A stretch of DNA of 64,000 nt, taken from NCBI RefSeq assembly GCF_040931995.1, contig NZ_CP162412.1, forward strand, positions 992,001-1,056,000. Reading direction: 5' to 3'. Shown one piece after another: positions 9,325-16,627 of this stretch. Under the pieces are notes generated by a model. That model searched no databases. It saw nothing but the letters and a program-made list of their open reading frames with translations, and was not told the DNA's origin. The DNA is from Pelagovum sp. HNIBRBA483. GTDB taxonomy: Bacteria > Pseudomonadota > Alphaproteobacteria > Rhodobacterales > Rhodobacteraceae. The stretch's first letter is position 1. Each line of letters starts with the position of its first letter. Position numbers and translations under genes: made by a program.

Positions 9325-10409
9325 TGACCGCGCCGCTCACCCATTCACTCGATGCCCGCTACTACACTGATCCCCTGATCTTCGAGGCCGAGCGCAAGGG
9401 CCTTCTCGCCCGCACATGGCAATTCGCCGGTCACGCCAGCCAGCTCGAAAATCCGGGCGATTACTTCGCGTTTGAGATGGCCGGCGAAAGCCTCTTCTGC
9501 ATCAAGGGCCGCGATGGCGAGATCCGCACCTTCTACAACGTCTGCCAACACCGCGCCCACCAGCTTGTCTCCGGTGCCGGTTCCACCCGCGTTGTCGTCT
9601 GCCCCTATCACGCATGGACCTATGAGCTGACAGGCCAACTGCGCGCGGGGCCAAATCTTAAGGCGGTTGAGGGCTTCGACAAAAGCAAAGTCTGCCTGAC
9701 GGCGGTTCGTACCGAAGTTTTCCTCGGTTTCATCTTCGTCAACCTCGATCCCGACGCCGCCCCGATGGATGACTGGTTCCCCAATGTCCGTAATGAACTG
9801 TCAGAATGGGTGCCGAACTGGGACAAGCTCAAACCCATCGAATGGGTAGAAATTCCCGAAAACTGCAATTGGAAGGTTTCGGTCGAAAACTACTCCGAAT
9901 GCTACCACTGCTCGATCAATCACCCGACCTTCGCCACCGGCGTGATCAAGCCTGAAACCTATGACATCCAGCCCCAAGGCTACTGCCTGCGCCACACGAC
10001 CGAGTGCCAGAGCCTTGAAAATATGACCTATGAGATCGACCGCTCCAACGCCCATGCCGAGGAGTATTCGAGCTGGTTCCTCTGGCCAATGTTCAGCTTT
10101 CAGGTCTACCCCGGCAATGTGCTCAACACCTATCACTGGCGCGCCGTGGATGCCGACCATGTGATCGTCTGGCGCGGCTGGTACACCGAAGAGGGCTGGG
10201 ACAGCGAAACCATCCGCCGCCTCGCCGTGCAGGACCGCGCCACCACAGTCGAGGAAGACATCCACCTCGTTGAATCCGTCCAGCGCGGCCTCAAATCACG
10301 CGGCTATGTCCCGGGGCCACTGGTGGTTGATCCCCGCTGCGGCGTGAACTCCGAACACTCCGTTATGACCTTGCAAAAATGGATGCGCGAAGGTGTCTCC
10401 CCGCTCTAG
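9324..10409 (+). CDS. Rieske non-haem iron oxygenase, large subunit (betaine demethylase type)
   Basis: A 361-residue oxygenase. The Rieske [2Fe-2S] site is visible as CQHRAH and CPYHAW (C-x-H, 17 residues, C-x2-H, about residues 74-97). The mononuclear iron site is ENYSECYHCSINHP (about 188-202), with a downstream Asp expected near residue 310. The motif and length match the family of glycine betaine monooxygenase GbcA, stachydrine demethylase and carnitine oxygenase, which hydroxylate an N-methyl group and release formaldehyde. It is translationally coupled to RpiR. No reductase partner (FAD/NADH, ferredoxin) is present in the window, so electrons must come from an unlinked or shared reductase. 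Substrate assignment is inference. Confidence 0.85.
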   Translation: MTAPLTHSLDARYYTDPLIFEAERKGLLARTWQFAGHASQLENPGDYFAFEMAGESLFCIKGRDGEIRTFYNVCQHRAHQLVSGAGSTRVVVCPYHAWTYELTGQLRAGPNLKAVEGFDKSKVCLTAVRTEVFLGFIFVNLDPDAAPMDDWFPNVRNELSEWVPNWDKLKPIEWVEIPENCNWKVSVENYSECYHCSINHPTFATGVIKPETYDIQPQGYCLRHTTECQSLENMTYEIDRSNAHAEEYSSWFLWPMFSFQVYPGNVLNTYHWRAVDADHVIVWRGWYTEEGWDSETIRRLAVQDRATTVEEDIHLVESVQRGLKSRGYVPGPLVVDPRCGVNSEHSVMTLQKWMREGVSPL

Positions 10410-10420
10410 CGGCGCAGGGA

Positions 10421-10861
10421 TTATCCGGCCAGAACGCTCACAAAAAACACCAGACGGTTGCCCTCGGCAAAAACGTCGACAATGTACATGTTTTGATACC
10501 GCGCATCGAGCATGAGCCGCTCAAGATTTGGGACAGTGCCGTCGCACCATGTTCTTAAGTCCGCATTGGAGATCATCGACCGGCGGTTCAGGTCTGTAAA
10601 ATATCCGTCCCATTCATCAAGGGGACCGGCCGCATTGAACCGATGCATATTCGCGCGATCTTGCTGGATCAGTCCAAGAGCATTGCCAAGCGCCGCGCCA
10701 CGCGAATTCACGCGGTCCTGTGGATCGACGGCAAAGACATAGGTAAAGAGATGCCCCTTCGCACCTACCGGAACGCCTTCCCAATTCTTACAGGCCGGAG
10801 CCGCACTCGCCACAGTCGCGGCTATCGATAGAAAAATCGAGATTACAGCAAGTCGCAACAT
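10421..10861 (-). CDS. Secreted protein of unknown function
   Basis: A 146-residue protein that I do not recognise. It has a clear Sec signal peptide (MLRLAVISIFLSIAATVASA, cleavage after ASA) and two cysteines (in PACKNW and RTWCDG) that could form a disulfide in the periplasm. It is convergent with the Rieske gene and is the first gene of a stretch with lower G+C. A frame-length ORF with a good signal peptide supports it being real. Confidence 0.6.
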   Translation of the reverse strand: MLRLAVISIFLSIAATVASAAPACKNWEGVPVGAKGHLFTYVFAVDPQDRVNSRGAALGNALGLIQQDRANMHRFNAAGPLDEWDGYFTDLNRRSMISNADLRTWCDGTVPNLERLMLDARYQNMYIVDVFAEGNRLVFFVSVLAG

Positions 10862-11074
10862 GGCTGATCCCTTCTCCGTGTTCAGGTTCTCTTCGCGGCG
10901 TTATGCATAACGCCCACTGTGCTAGGGATGATAATTTACCGAGCCATCTCTGCCAGATTTCCTATACTGATGCGCTGATTTTTGTTTTGCTCCCTGTTGT
11001 ATCATTACGGCGTGATCGCCGTGAAAATTAGGCCCAGGCACTTGCGCTTCGCCATTCAATTGGGGGTGTCCTTG

Positions 11075-11625
11075 ATGAAGATTTTCTTGTCCCTACTCTT
11101 CATGTTTTTAGCCACCGTTACGCGCGCAGAAACGTTCATTACCTCGGATCTCGACGGCGATGGTCACGCGGAAAGTTTTGAACTCATAGGGGCTGACATC
11201 GATGCGCTCGATGATGGTGCTGATCTCCTGATCCGCTCTGGCGCGACCACCATACGCGCGCGCGACATTGCTTGGGTCGGTGGGCTTTACGGCCAGCTTC
11301 CTATGCTCGTACGCGCGCCGAATGGATCCATCCTGCTGACGTCGATGAACGCGTCCGTTGGGCGTGATCGTTGGGAACTTACCCTCACCATAGCCTATCG
11401 CTCGGGTGTGCATATCGCATAGCTGGCTACACCTACCATTGGCGCGATACCTTGAACCCTGATGCGTTTGGCTCCTGCAATCTCAATTTGTTAACGGGGC
11501 GCGGCACTCTCACGACGCCAAATCAGAAGAACAAACCCGTTCGCACAGTGCTGTCAGCGCCTCGGGTCGAGGAGTGGTCCGCCTATGCGCCTCTACCCGC
11601 CGCTTGTGATCCTGACCTGTCGTAG
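11075..11625 (+). pseudogene. Secreted Ca-binding-like protein gene, broken by a 2-bp frameshift
   Basis: ATG 11075 begins a signal peptide (MKIFLSLLFMFLATVTRA) followed by a DLDGDGHAE motif typical of FG-GAP/EF-hand-like calcium loops. The first frame stops at 11422. From about 11410 the -1 frame continues with protein-like sequence (AYRIAGYTYHW, then NLLTGRG) to a stop at 11625. Removing one GT from GTGTG (11406-11410) would read YRSGAYRIAGYTYHW without interruption. So this is either a recent pseudogene or a sequencing error in one gene of about 182 codons. No known function. Confidence 0.6.
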
Positions 11626-11720
11626 CGCCATTTTTCTGCTTTGAAGTCGCCGCGCAAGGAAAGCATCGCCAAAGCTGAAGAGGGTGATGGTAACGCAGCG
11701 CCCGATGCGCGGTCCGCCGA

Positions 11721-12236
11721 TCAGTTTCGCGGGGCGTCGATGCGCACCATCGCTTCATTTCTGCGCATGAACGGGAGTGTGAAAGGCCCATTATAGGTTG
11801 CCCTTATGACCTCTCCTCTTACGGAATGGCCATCTGCGTTCAATGCGTTTAGCAATTCGGTCCGAGCGCGTGCAAAGTTGCTCTCGGTAGCGCTGCCGCG
11901 ATAGCTCCGCACAGCATAATAGCCGCCCTCCACGGAAATAATTTCGACCCGTGGATTCGTCGGCTGCGGCGCCGTTTCCGACGTGAATTCCTTTGGTAGG
12001 AAAAACTGCATGAACCCTGTATTTTCGGCAGTCGACTGCAAGACAGGTACCGTCATGGCAAACTTTTCGGATTGCGCGACAGGGACCGTCATACTGACCT
12101 TTTCGGAACTGGTGTTGGCACCAGAGATATATTGGGAGAGTAACCGGAAAGAGCCGTTCTGACTCCCTTTAGACCTTACTTGCGCAGCGAGGCGGTCTTC
12201 GTAGAGTCGGATCTCATAACCCTCCGCTTTGCTCAC
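11721..12236 (-). CDS. SOUL family haem-binding protein
   Basis: A 171-residue SOUL/HBP-type protein, recognised by YEIRLYEDRLAAQV at the N terminus, the KVSMTVPV and KFAMTVPV strands, FFLPKEF, and the C-terminal RRNEAMVRI strand. Homologues bind haem or tetrapyrroles. Most bacterial SOUL proteins have an N-terminal signal or membrane anchor; here an in-frame stop lies only five codons before the GTG start, and the domain begins almost at once. The protein is therefore predicted cytosolic, or its leader has been lost. No clear Shine-Dalgarno precedes GTG 12236. It lies 55 bases downstream of the proteorhodopsin gene on the same strand, so co-transcription is likely. Confidence 0.8.
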   Translation of the reverse strand: MSKAEGYEIRLYEDRLAAQVRSKGSQNGSFRLLSQYISGANTSSEKVSMTVPVAQSEKFAMTVPVLQSTAENTGFMQFFLPKEFTSETAPQPTNPRVEIISVEGGYYAVRSYRGSATESNFARARTELLNALNADGHSVRGEVIRATYNGPFTLPFMRRNEAMVRIDAPRN

Positions 12237-12291
12237 AACGTCAAAAGGGCACTAGCGCTAAGCCAGCGCCCTTGAGATTCATGTTAGTCTG

Positions 12292-12996
12292 TCAGTGGGT
12301 ATCCTTTTCACTGTCTTTCGTCGCGAGATACCAAATGATAAGACCGAAGAGAATCTTATTCACGAAATCCGCTAAGTTGTAGACCGCATTCAGCGCGCCT
12401 TCATCGACCCCGCCCATGAAGTATCCAAGGACATATCCAATTGGATAAATGGCCCAACCTACCAATACAATCCAACGCATCGCATTAAATGCAGATTTGA
12501 CAGATGTCTCGGCGGATGCCGCTGCGCGACCAGCTTCTCCTCCGTAGATTTCCCAGATTATGATCGCCCAACCGACCATACCGATCCAGAAACCCAAGCC
12601 TGCCGACATAATGCCCGCCTCGCCAAGGTAACCAAATATCAGCATCACCAAGGTGCCGACAAGGAGCCTCAAGAAGGAGCCGAAGCCGACACTTGCGCCT
12701 ACAGCCCGTAAGATGATGTAGAATTCGATCATCAATAGCGGCACCGTGATCAGCCAGTCTATGTAGCGATAAACGATTGGGGTAGTTTGCTCGACGACCC
12801 AGTAGTCTCTCATGTAGTCATAATGAACTCCGGCGATCAGCGTCACCAAGCCTGCAACAAGCAGTGACAACCTCCAATGAGATTTTACCCGAAGTCCTTC
12901 GTAGAGAAAAAAGACAGTCGATGCGATCATTGCGACCGACACCAGCCAGAATGTGACCCCTACGAGATCACTGCTTTGTAAGAACATTTTTTCCAT
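12292..12996 (-). CDS. Proteorhodopsin, light-driven proton pump (green type)
   Basis: A 234-residue, seven-helix microbial rhodopsin. The helix C motif RYIDWLITVPLLMIEFY gives the proton acceptor Asp80, Thr84 and proton donor Glu91 (the DTE set of proton pumps). His58 in GVHYDYM matches the His that partners the acceptor in proteorhodopsins. Lys214 in LADFVNKILFG is the retinal Schiff-base lysine. Leu88, at the spectral tuning position, predicts green absorption. A strong AAGGGAGG lies 6-7 bases before ATG 12996. The short N terminus may lack a cleaved signal peptide. No retinal synthesis gene (blh, crt) lies within the window. G+C is clearly below that of flanking core genes, consistent with transfer. 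Confidence 0.95.
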   Translation of the reverse strand: MEKMFLQSSDLVGVTFWLVSVAMIASTVFFLYEGLRVKSHWRLSLLVAGLVTLIAGVHYDYMRDYWVVEQTTPIVYRYIDWLITVPLLMIEFYIILRAVGASVGFGSFLRLLVGTLVMLIFGYLGEAGIMSAGLGFWIGMVGWAIIIWEIYGGEAGRAAASAETSVKSAFNAMRWIVLVGWAIYPIGYVLGYFMGGVDEGALNAVYNLADFVNKILFGLIIWYLATKDSEKDTH

Positions 12997-13087
12997 TTGC
13001 CCCTCCCTTGTTGAGCTACTTCAACAGTAGCGCGATTATTGGGAGCGACATATTGACACGCGCATACAAATTAGTCCCAAAAGGATA

Positions 13088-13147
13088 CCTCTAGAGTGTG
13101 CGCTGCGGAAAAAAAACTGGCTAATTTATGAAAATACACCCTAGAGG
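13088..13147. repeat. Inverted repeat upstream of proteorhodopsin
   Basis: CCTCTAGAGTGT (13088-13099) and ACACCCTAGAGG (13136-13147) are inverted with 11 of 12 positions matching and 36 bases between. The pair lies about 90 bases before the proteorhodopsin start and flanks the start of a possible small divergent ORF. It could be a regulator site or the remnant of a mobile element end. Confidence 0.4.
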
Positions 13148-13298
13148 CGAAAAAGAAACCCCAAGGAAAAAGTCGAACGTCAGCTTCTATAGCGATCCAA
13201 GACTGTGGATCGGTTGGGTTTTTGCGATTTCGTGGTCAATGCTGATAGTCCAACCACTTATAATGCTTTCAGCATCCCTGAACTTCTCCGGCACCTGA
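13128..13298 (+). CDS. Possible 56-residue single-span membrane protein
   Basis: ATG 13128 opens a frame of 56 codons ending at TGA 13296. The product has a basic, hydrophilic N-terminal part (residues 1-25) and one predicted membrane helix, with WIGWVFAISWSMLIVQPLIM at residues 27-46. That layout looks protein-like and the gene is divergent from proteorhodopsin. Against it: no clear Shine-Dalgarno and no recognised family. Function unknown. Confidence 0.35.
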   Translation: MKIHPRGEKETPRKKSNVSFYSDPRLWIGWVFAISWSMLIVQPLIMLSASLNFSGT

Positions 13299-13665
13299 CA
13301 ATTACTCACTGACTGGACGGCGACTGAAATTCAGACGTGTGGGCTGTGATGGCGCAGCTCTGTTCATGGTTGAGGGGTACGGTCGGTTTGAACCGATGAG
13401 TTAAGATGCGAACCTCAACCAGAACATGACGCGAAAGTAATTCTGTTCCGCGACATGACGTACCGCTTCTCCACGTAATGGGAAATCGGGGGCACACTGC
13501 TGCGAGTCTCGTGGCTTCTCTGGGTGTCAATGCCACTTGGGAGTGCCGTCGGCGAAGTTTAGGTTTCTAACGTGATGTTCCCAAGGAAACCTACAGGGAA
13601 AACCTACGGGGAAAAGCCCCCTCAAGAGCTCTCAAAAGTCTTCAAAATAAGGATATTTGTACAAG
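13299..13665. other. Non-coding stretch beside tRNA-Glu
   Basis: No convincing gene is seen here. A 76-codon minus-strand frame (13306-13536) lacks a ribosome site and family features. Near 13590 there is a locally repetitive segment (AACCTACAGGGAAAACCTACGGGGAAAA written as two near-copies of AAACCTAC-GGGAAAA). The stretch forms the boundary between the low-G+C island and tRNA-Glu. Confidence 0.5.
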
Positions 13666-13740
13666 TGGCAGCCCGTAGGGGAATCGAACCCCTCTTTCCA
13701 GGTTGAAAACCTGGCGTCCTAACCGATAGACGAACGGGCC
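13666..13740 (-). tRNA. tRNA-Glu (anticodon UUC)
   Basis: A 75-base cloverleaf including an encoded CCA. The acceptor stem GGCCCGT pairs with ACGGGCT (one G-U), the anticodon arm CCAGG-TTTTCAA-CCTGG gives anticodon TTC, and the T arm contains GGTTCGATTCC. The discriminator base is G, as usual for tRNA-Glu. It lies upstream of the low-G+C proteorhodopsin region, whose island would sit on the 3' side of the tRNA, the usual side for integration. I found no repeat of the tRNA 3' end at the far side of the island. Confidence 0.96.
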
Positions 13741-13823
13741 ACTTGGTGAGGCGGCTTTTAGGCAAAGCAGGGGGAGGGCGCAAGAGGGATTTTTCGAAAA
13801 AACATCTCCGGCAACGAAAAAAA

Positions 13824-15578
13824 TCACCCCCGTGAAATTGCCTCTGCCGCATCTTCCAAACGCAGTTGAACCGACTGCCTCCCTTGCCAGACATTGATGT
13901 CCAAACGTCCCGCCAGATGGAACCGCGCGCCGCCGTGATTGAGCAGCCTTGGCCCCAGTGGGCCATCCATCGCGCCAAAGCAGATCGCGTCCAGCCGCGC
14001 GCCCATCCCGTCGCCAAAGCTGATCTTGAGGTGGTTTGCCCCAACCTGTTTGGCAAAGCTGATCTGCACATCGGGGAAGGCAAAGCGCGGGGCAGGGGCG
14101 CCCGCGCCAAATGGGCCTGCCTCCTCCAGTTGCGTCACCAGATCGACCTGCGCCGCACCTGGCATCAACAGCCCGTCGAGCCGCAAATCTGCTGGCCCCA
14201 TCTGCCCCGCGCCTTGCCGCTCCAGCAGTTCTCCGAGCCGCGCCATCGCCGCTTCGATCTTGTCGGGTGCCACCGTTAGCCCCGCCGCCATCTTGTGGCC
14301 GCCGCCTTTGATCAGCAAGCCTTCACGCGCCACCTGATGGATCGCCGCCCCCAGATCAACGCCAGAGATCGAGCGCCCCGATCCCTTGCCCTCGCCATCC
14401 GCAAGGCCGATCACGACCGCTGGCCGGTTCGTCGCTTCCTTCAGGCGGGCGGCAACGATCCCAACAACGCCCGCATGCCATCCATCTCCGGCGGCCCAGA
14501 CAAGCGGCCCCTCCAGCCCCCGCGCCTCTGCCTGTTCAAGCGCACTGTCACGGACCATCGTTTCGATCTCGCGCCGCTCTGTGTTCAGAGCATCAAGCCG
14601 CTCAGCCAGAGCCGCCGCTTCATGCGGGTCGGTGGTGGAAAGCAGCCAGGCGCCGAGATCCGATTTGCCAATCCGCCCACCGGCATTCACCCGTGGCCCC
14701 AAGAGAAAGCCCAGATGATATGCGTTCGGCGTTGCATCCATTCGCGCCACATCCGCCAGCGCCACCAAGCCGGGGCGTTGCCGTCGCGCCAAGACCTTCA
14801 GCCCTTGCCGGACAAAAGCGCGGTTCAACCCCGTCAGCGGTGCCACATCCGCAACCGTCGCCAATGCCACGAGGTCAAGAAGCGCCATCAGGTCAGGCCC
14901 GCTCTTGCCCGCTTCTCGCAGGCGGCGGTTCACCTCGACCAGCAACAGGAACACCACGCCCGCCGCGCAAAGATGCGCCAAGTCACCGCTTTCGTCCTGC
15001 CGGTTCGGGTTCACCACCGCGCACGCATCGGGCAGTGTCTCACCGCCCAAATGGTGATCGAGGATCACCACATCGGCACCCTCGGCGGCCGCAATCGCTT
15101 CATGGCTCAGCGTGCCGCAATCCACGCAAATGATCAGGTCATGCGCGCTGGCAAGGCTCTGCATTGCAGGCACGTTCGGTCCGTAGCCTTCGTCGATCCG
15201 GTCGGGGATATAGAGCGTCGCCTGCTGGCCCATATCGCGCAGCCAGCTGATCAGCAGCGCAGAGGATGCGCCCCCATCCACGTCATAATCGCCGAAAATC
15301 GCAATCCTTTGCCGCCCTTCCAGCGCCGCGATGAAGCGCGCGGCCGCTTTCTCCATATCCCGCAGGCTGCGGGGGTCAGGCATCAGCTCACGCAGCTTCG
15401 GGTCAAGAAATGCCGCCGAGTCAGTAGGGGTCACCCCGCGCCGCACCAATGTCCGGCAGACAGGCGCGAGCAGGCCCGTCAACTGTTCCATCGCCTCGGT
15501 GTGGCGCTCTTCCTCGACGGATGGTCCGATCCAGCGTCGGCCCGTCAGCGATTGCGTCACCCCGAGGAAAGCAGTCAT
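13824..15578 (-). CDS. recJ: Single-stranded-DNA-specific exonuclease RecJ
   Basis: A 584-residue DHH-superfamily 5'-3' exonuclease of recombination and mismatch repair. The phosphoesterase motifs are visible: IFGDYDVDGG (about residue 95), ICVDCGT, VILDHHLGG (about 173) and the DHHA1 region GWHAGVVGIVAARL and GKGSGRSI...GGHKMAAG (residues 370-430). A C-terminal OB-like domain follows. The length is normal for the family. Its ATG overlaps the glpX stop (TGATG), so the two are translationally coupled, as in other Rhodobacteraceae. Confidence 0.95.
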   Translation of the reverse strand: MTAFLGVTQSLTGRRWIGPSVEEERHTEAMEQLTGLLAPVCRTLVRRGVTPTDSAAFLDPKLRELMPDPRSLRDMEKAAARFIAALEGRQRIAIFGDYDVDGGASSALLISWLRDMGQQATLYIPDRIDEGYGPNVPAMQSLASAHDLIICVDCGTLSHEAIAAAEGADVVILDHHLGGETLPDACAVVNPNRQDESGDLAHLCAAGVVFLLLVEVNRRLREAGKSGPDLMALLDLVALATVADVAPLTGLNRAFVRQGLKVLARRQRPGLVALADVARMDATPNAYHLGFLLGPRVNAGGRIGKSDLGAWLLSTTDPHEAAALAERLDALNTERREIETMVRDSALEQAEARGLEGPLVWAAGDGWHAGVVGIVAARLKEATNRPAVVIGLADGEGKGSGRSISGVDLGAAIHQVAREGLLIKGGGHKMAAGLTVAPDKIEAAMARLGELLERQGAGQMGPADLRLDGLLMPGAAQVDLVTQLEEAGPFGAGAPAPRFAFPDVQISFAKQVGANHLKISFGDGMGARLDAICFGAMDGPLGPRLLNHGGARFHLAGRLDINVWQGRQSVQLRLEDAAEAISRG

Positions 15579-16546
15579 CAGCGGCCGGTCGGGTGGCGGT
15601 AGCTCATGCGGCGCACCGATCCGGTCTTCGACCGCATCAGGATCGTCTCGGCGGTCAATGCGCCCGGTTCGCGCTTGATGCCTGGCAGGAGCGAGCCGTC
15701 GGTCACGCCCGTGGCGGCAAAGATGACGTCGCCGGAAACCATATCATCGCGGGTATAAACGCGGTCGAGGTTGGTCACGCCTGCGTTGGCAGCGCGGCCG
15801 CGCTCGTCATCATTGCGGAATAGCAGCTTACCAAAAATCTGCCCGCCCATGCATTTCAGCGCCGCGGCGGCCAGCACACCTTCTGGTGCGCCGCCAGAGC
15901 CCATATACATGTCGATGCCGGTTTTGTCCGGCTCGGCGCAATGCATCACGCCTGCAACGTCCCCGTCAGTGATCAGCCGGATCGCCGCGCCGGTGGAACG
16001 CAGCTCCGCGATCAGATCTTCATGGCGCGGGCGTTCCAGCACGCAAACGGTGATGTCCTCGGTCGAACATCCTTTCGCCGCCGCCAGCGCCGAAACGCGC
16101 TCCGACGGGCTCATCGTTAAAGTGACGACACCCGGTTTGAAGCCGGGGCCGATGGCGAGCTTGTCCATATACACATCCGGTGCATGCAGCATCGAGCCAC
16201 GCGGCCCCATCGCGATAACGGCAAGCGCGTTGGGCATGTCCTTGGCGGTCAGGGTCGTGCCTTCCAGCGGGTCAAGCGCGATGTCCACCGCAGGGCCGGA
16301 GCCAGTGCCCACTTCCTCACCGATATAGAGCATCGGCGCTTCGTCGCGTTCGCCTTCACCGATCACCACCACACCGGCAATATCGAGGCTGTTGAGCTGG
16401 GTGCGCATCGCGTCCACCGCTGCCTGATCCGCTGCTTTTTCGTCACCCCGTCCGATCAACCGCGCCGATGCAAGCGCCGCCGCCTCCGAAACACGGGCGA
16501 GGCCCAGCGATAGCATTCTGTCATGAAATTCGGCGGCTTTGGACAT
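15578..16546 (-). CDS. glpX: Fructose-1,6-bisphosphatase class II
   Basis: A 322-residue GlpX-type phosphatase of gluconeogenesis, acting in the cytosol. Diagnostic segments are the N-terminal AAALASARLIGRGDEKAADQAAV, GVVVIGEGERDEAPMLYIGE, the metal site VDIALDPLEGTTL and the IGSGGAPEGVLAAAALKCMGG-like segment. It lies 81 bases downstream of hom and is coupled to recJ. The neighbourhood hom-glpX-recJ is a conserved core block in this family of bacteria. Confidence 0.95.
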   Translation of the reverse strand: MSKAAEFHDRMLSLGLARVSEAAALASARLIGRGDEKAADQAAVDAMRTQLNSLDIAGVVVIGEGERDEAPMLYIGEEVGTGSGPAVDIALDPLEGTTLTAKDMPNALAVIAMGPRGSMLHAPDVYMDKLAIGPGFKPGVVTLTMSPSERVSALAAAKGCSTEDITVCVLERPRHEDLIAELRSTGAAIRLITDGDVAGVMHCAEPDKTGIDMYMGSGGAPEGVLAAAALKCMGGQIFGKLLFRNDDERGRAANAGVTNLDRVYTRDDMVSGDVIFAATGVTDGSLLPGIKREPGALTAETILMRSKTGSVRRMSYRHPTGR

Positions 16547-16627
16547 GGGTATTCCTCTCTGATGTCTACGTCCCGCCTAGCCCGTGGGTCGAGAGGGCGC
16601 AAGTTTGTGAACGCTAACAGGCAGTAA

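Noticed and set aside
13306-13536. A 76-codon frame near tRNA-Glu that might be a transposase fragment
   Set aside because: No transposase motif, no ribosome site and no inverted repeats around it.
10400-13740. Direct repeat of the tRNA-Glu 3' end as an att site
   Set aside because: I looked for the tRNA 3' segment on the far side of the low-G+C stretch and did not find a copy.
14295-15602. A 435-codon frame opposite recJ
   Set aside because: Antisense to recJ, rich in His, Arg and Gln, without recognisable motifs.
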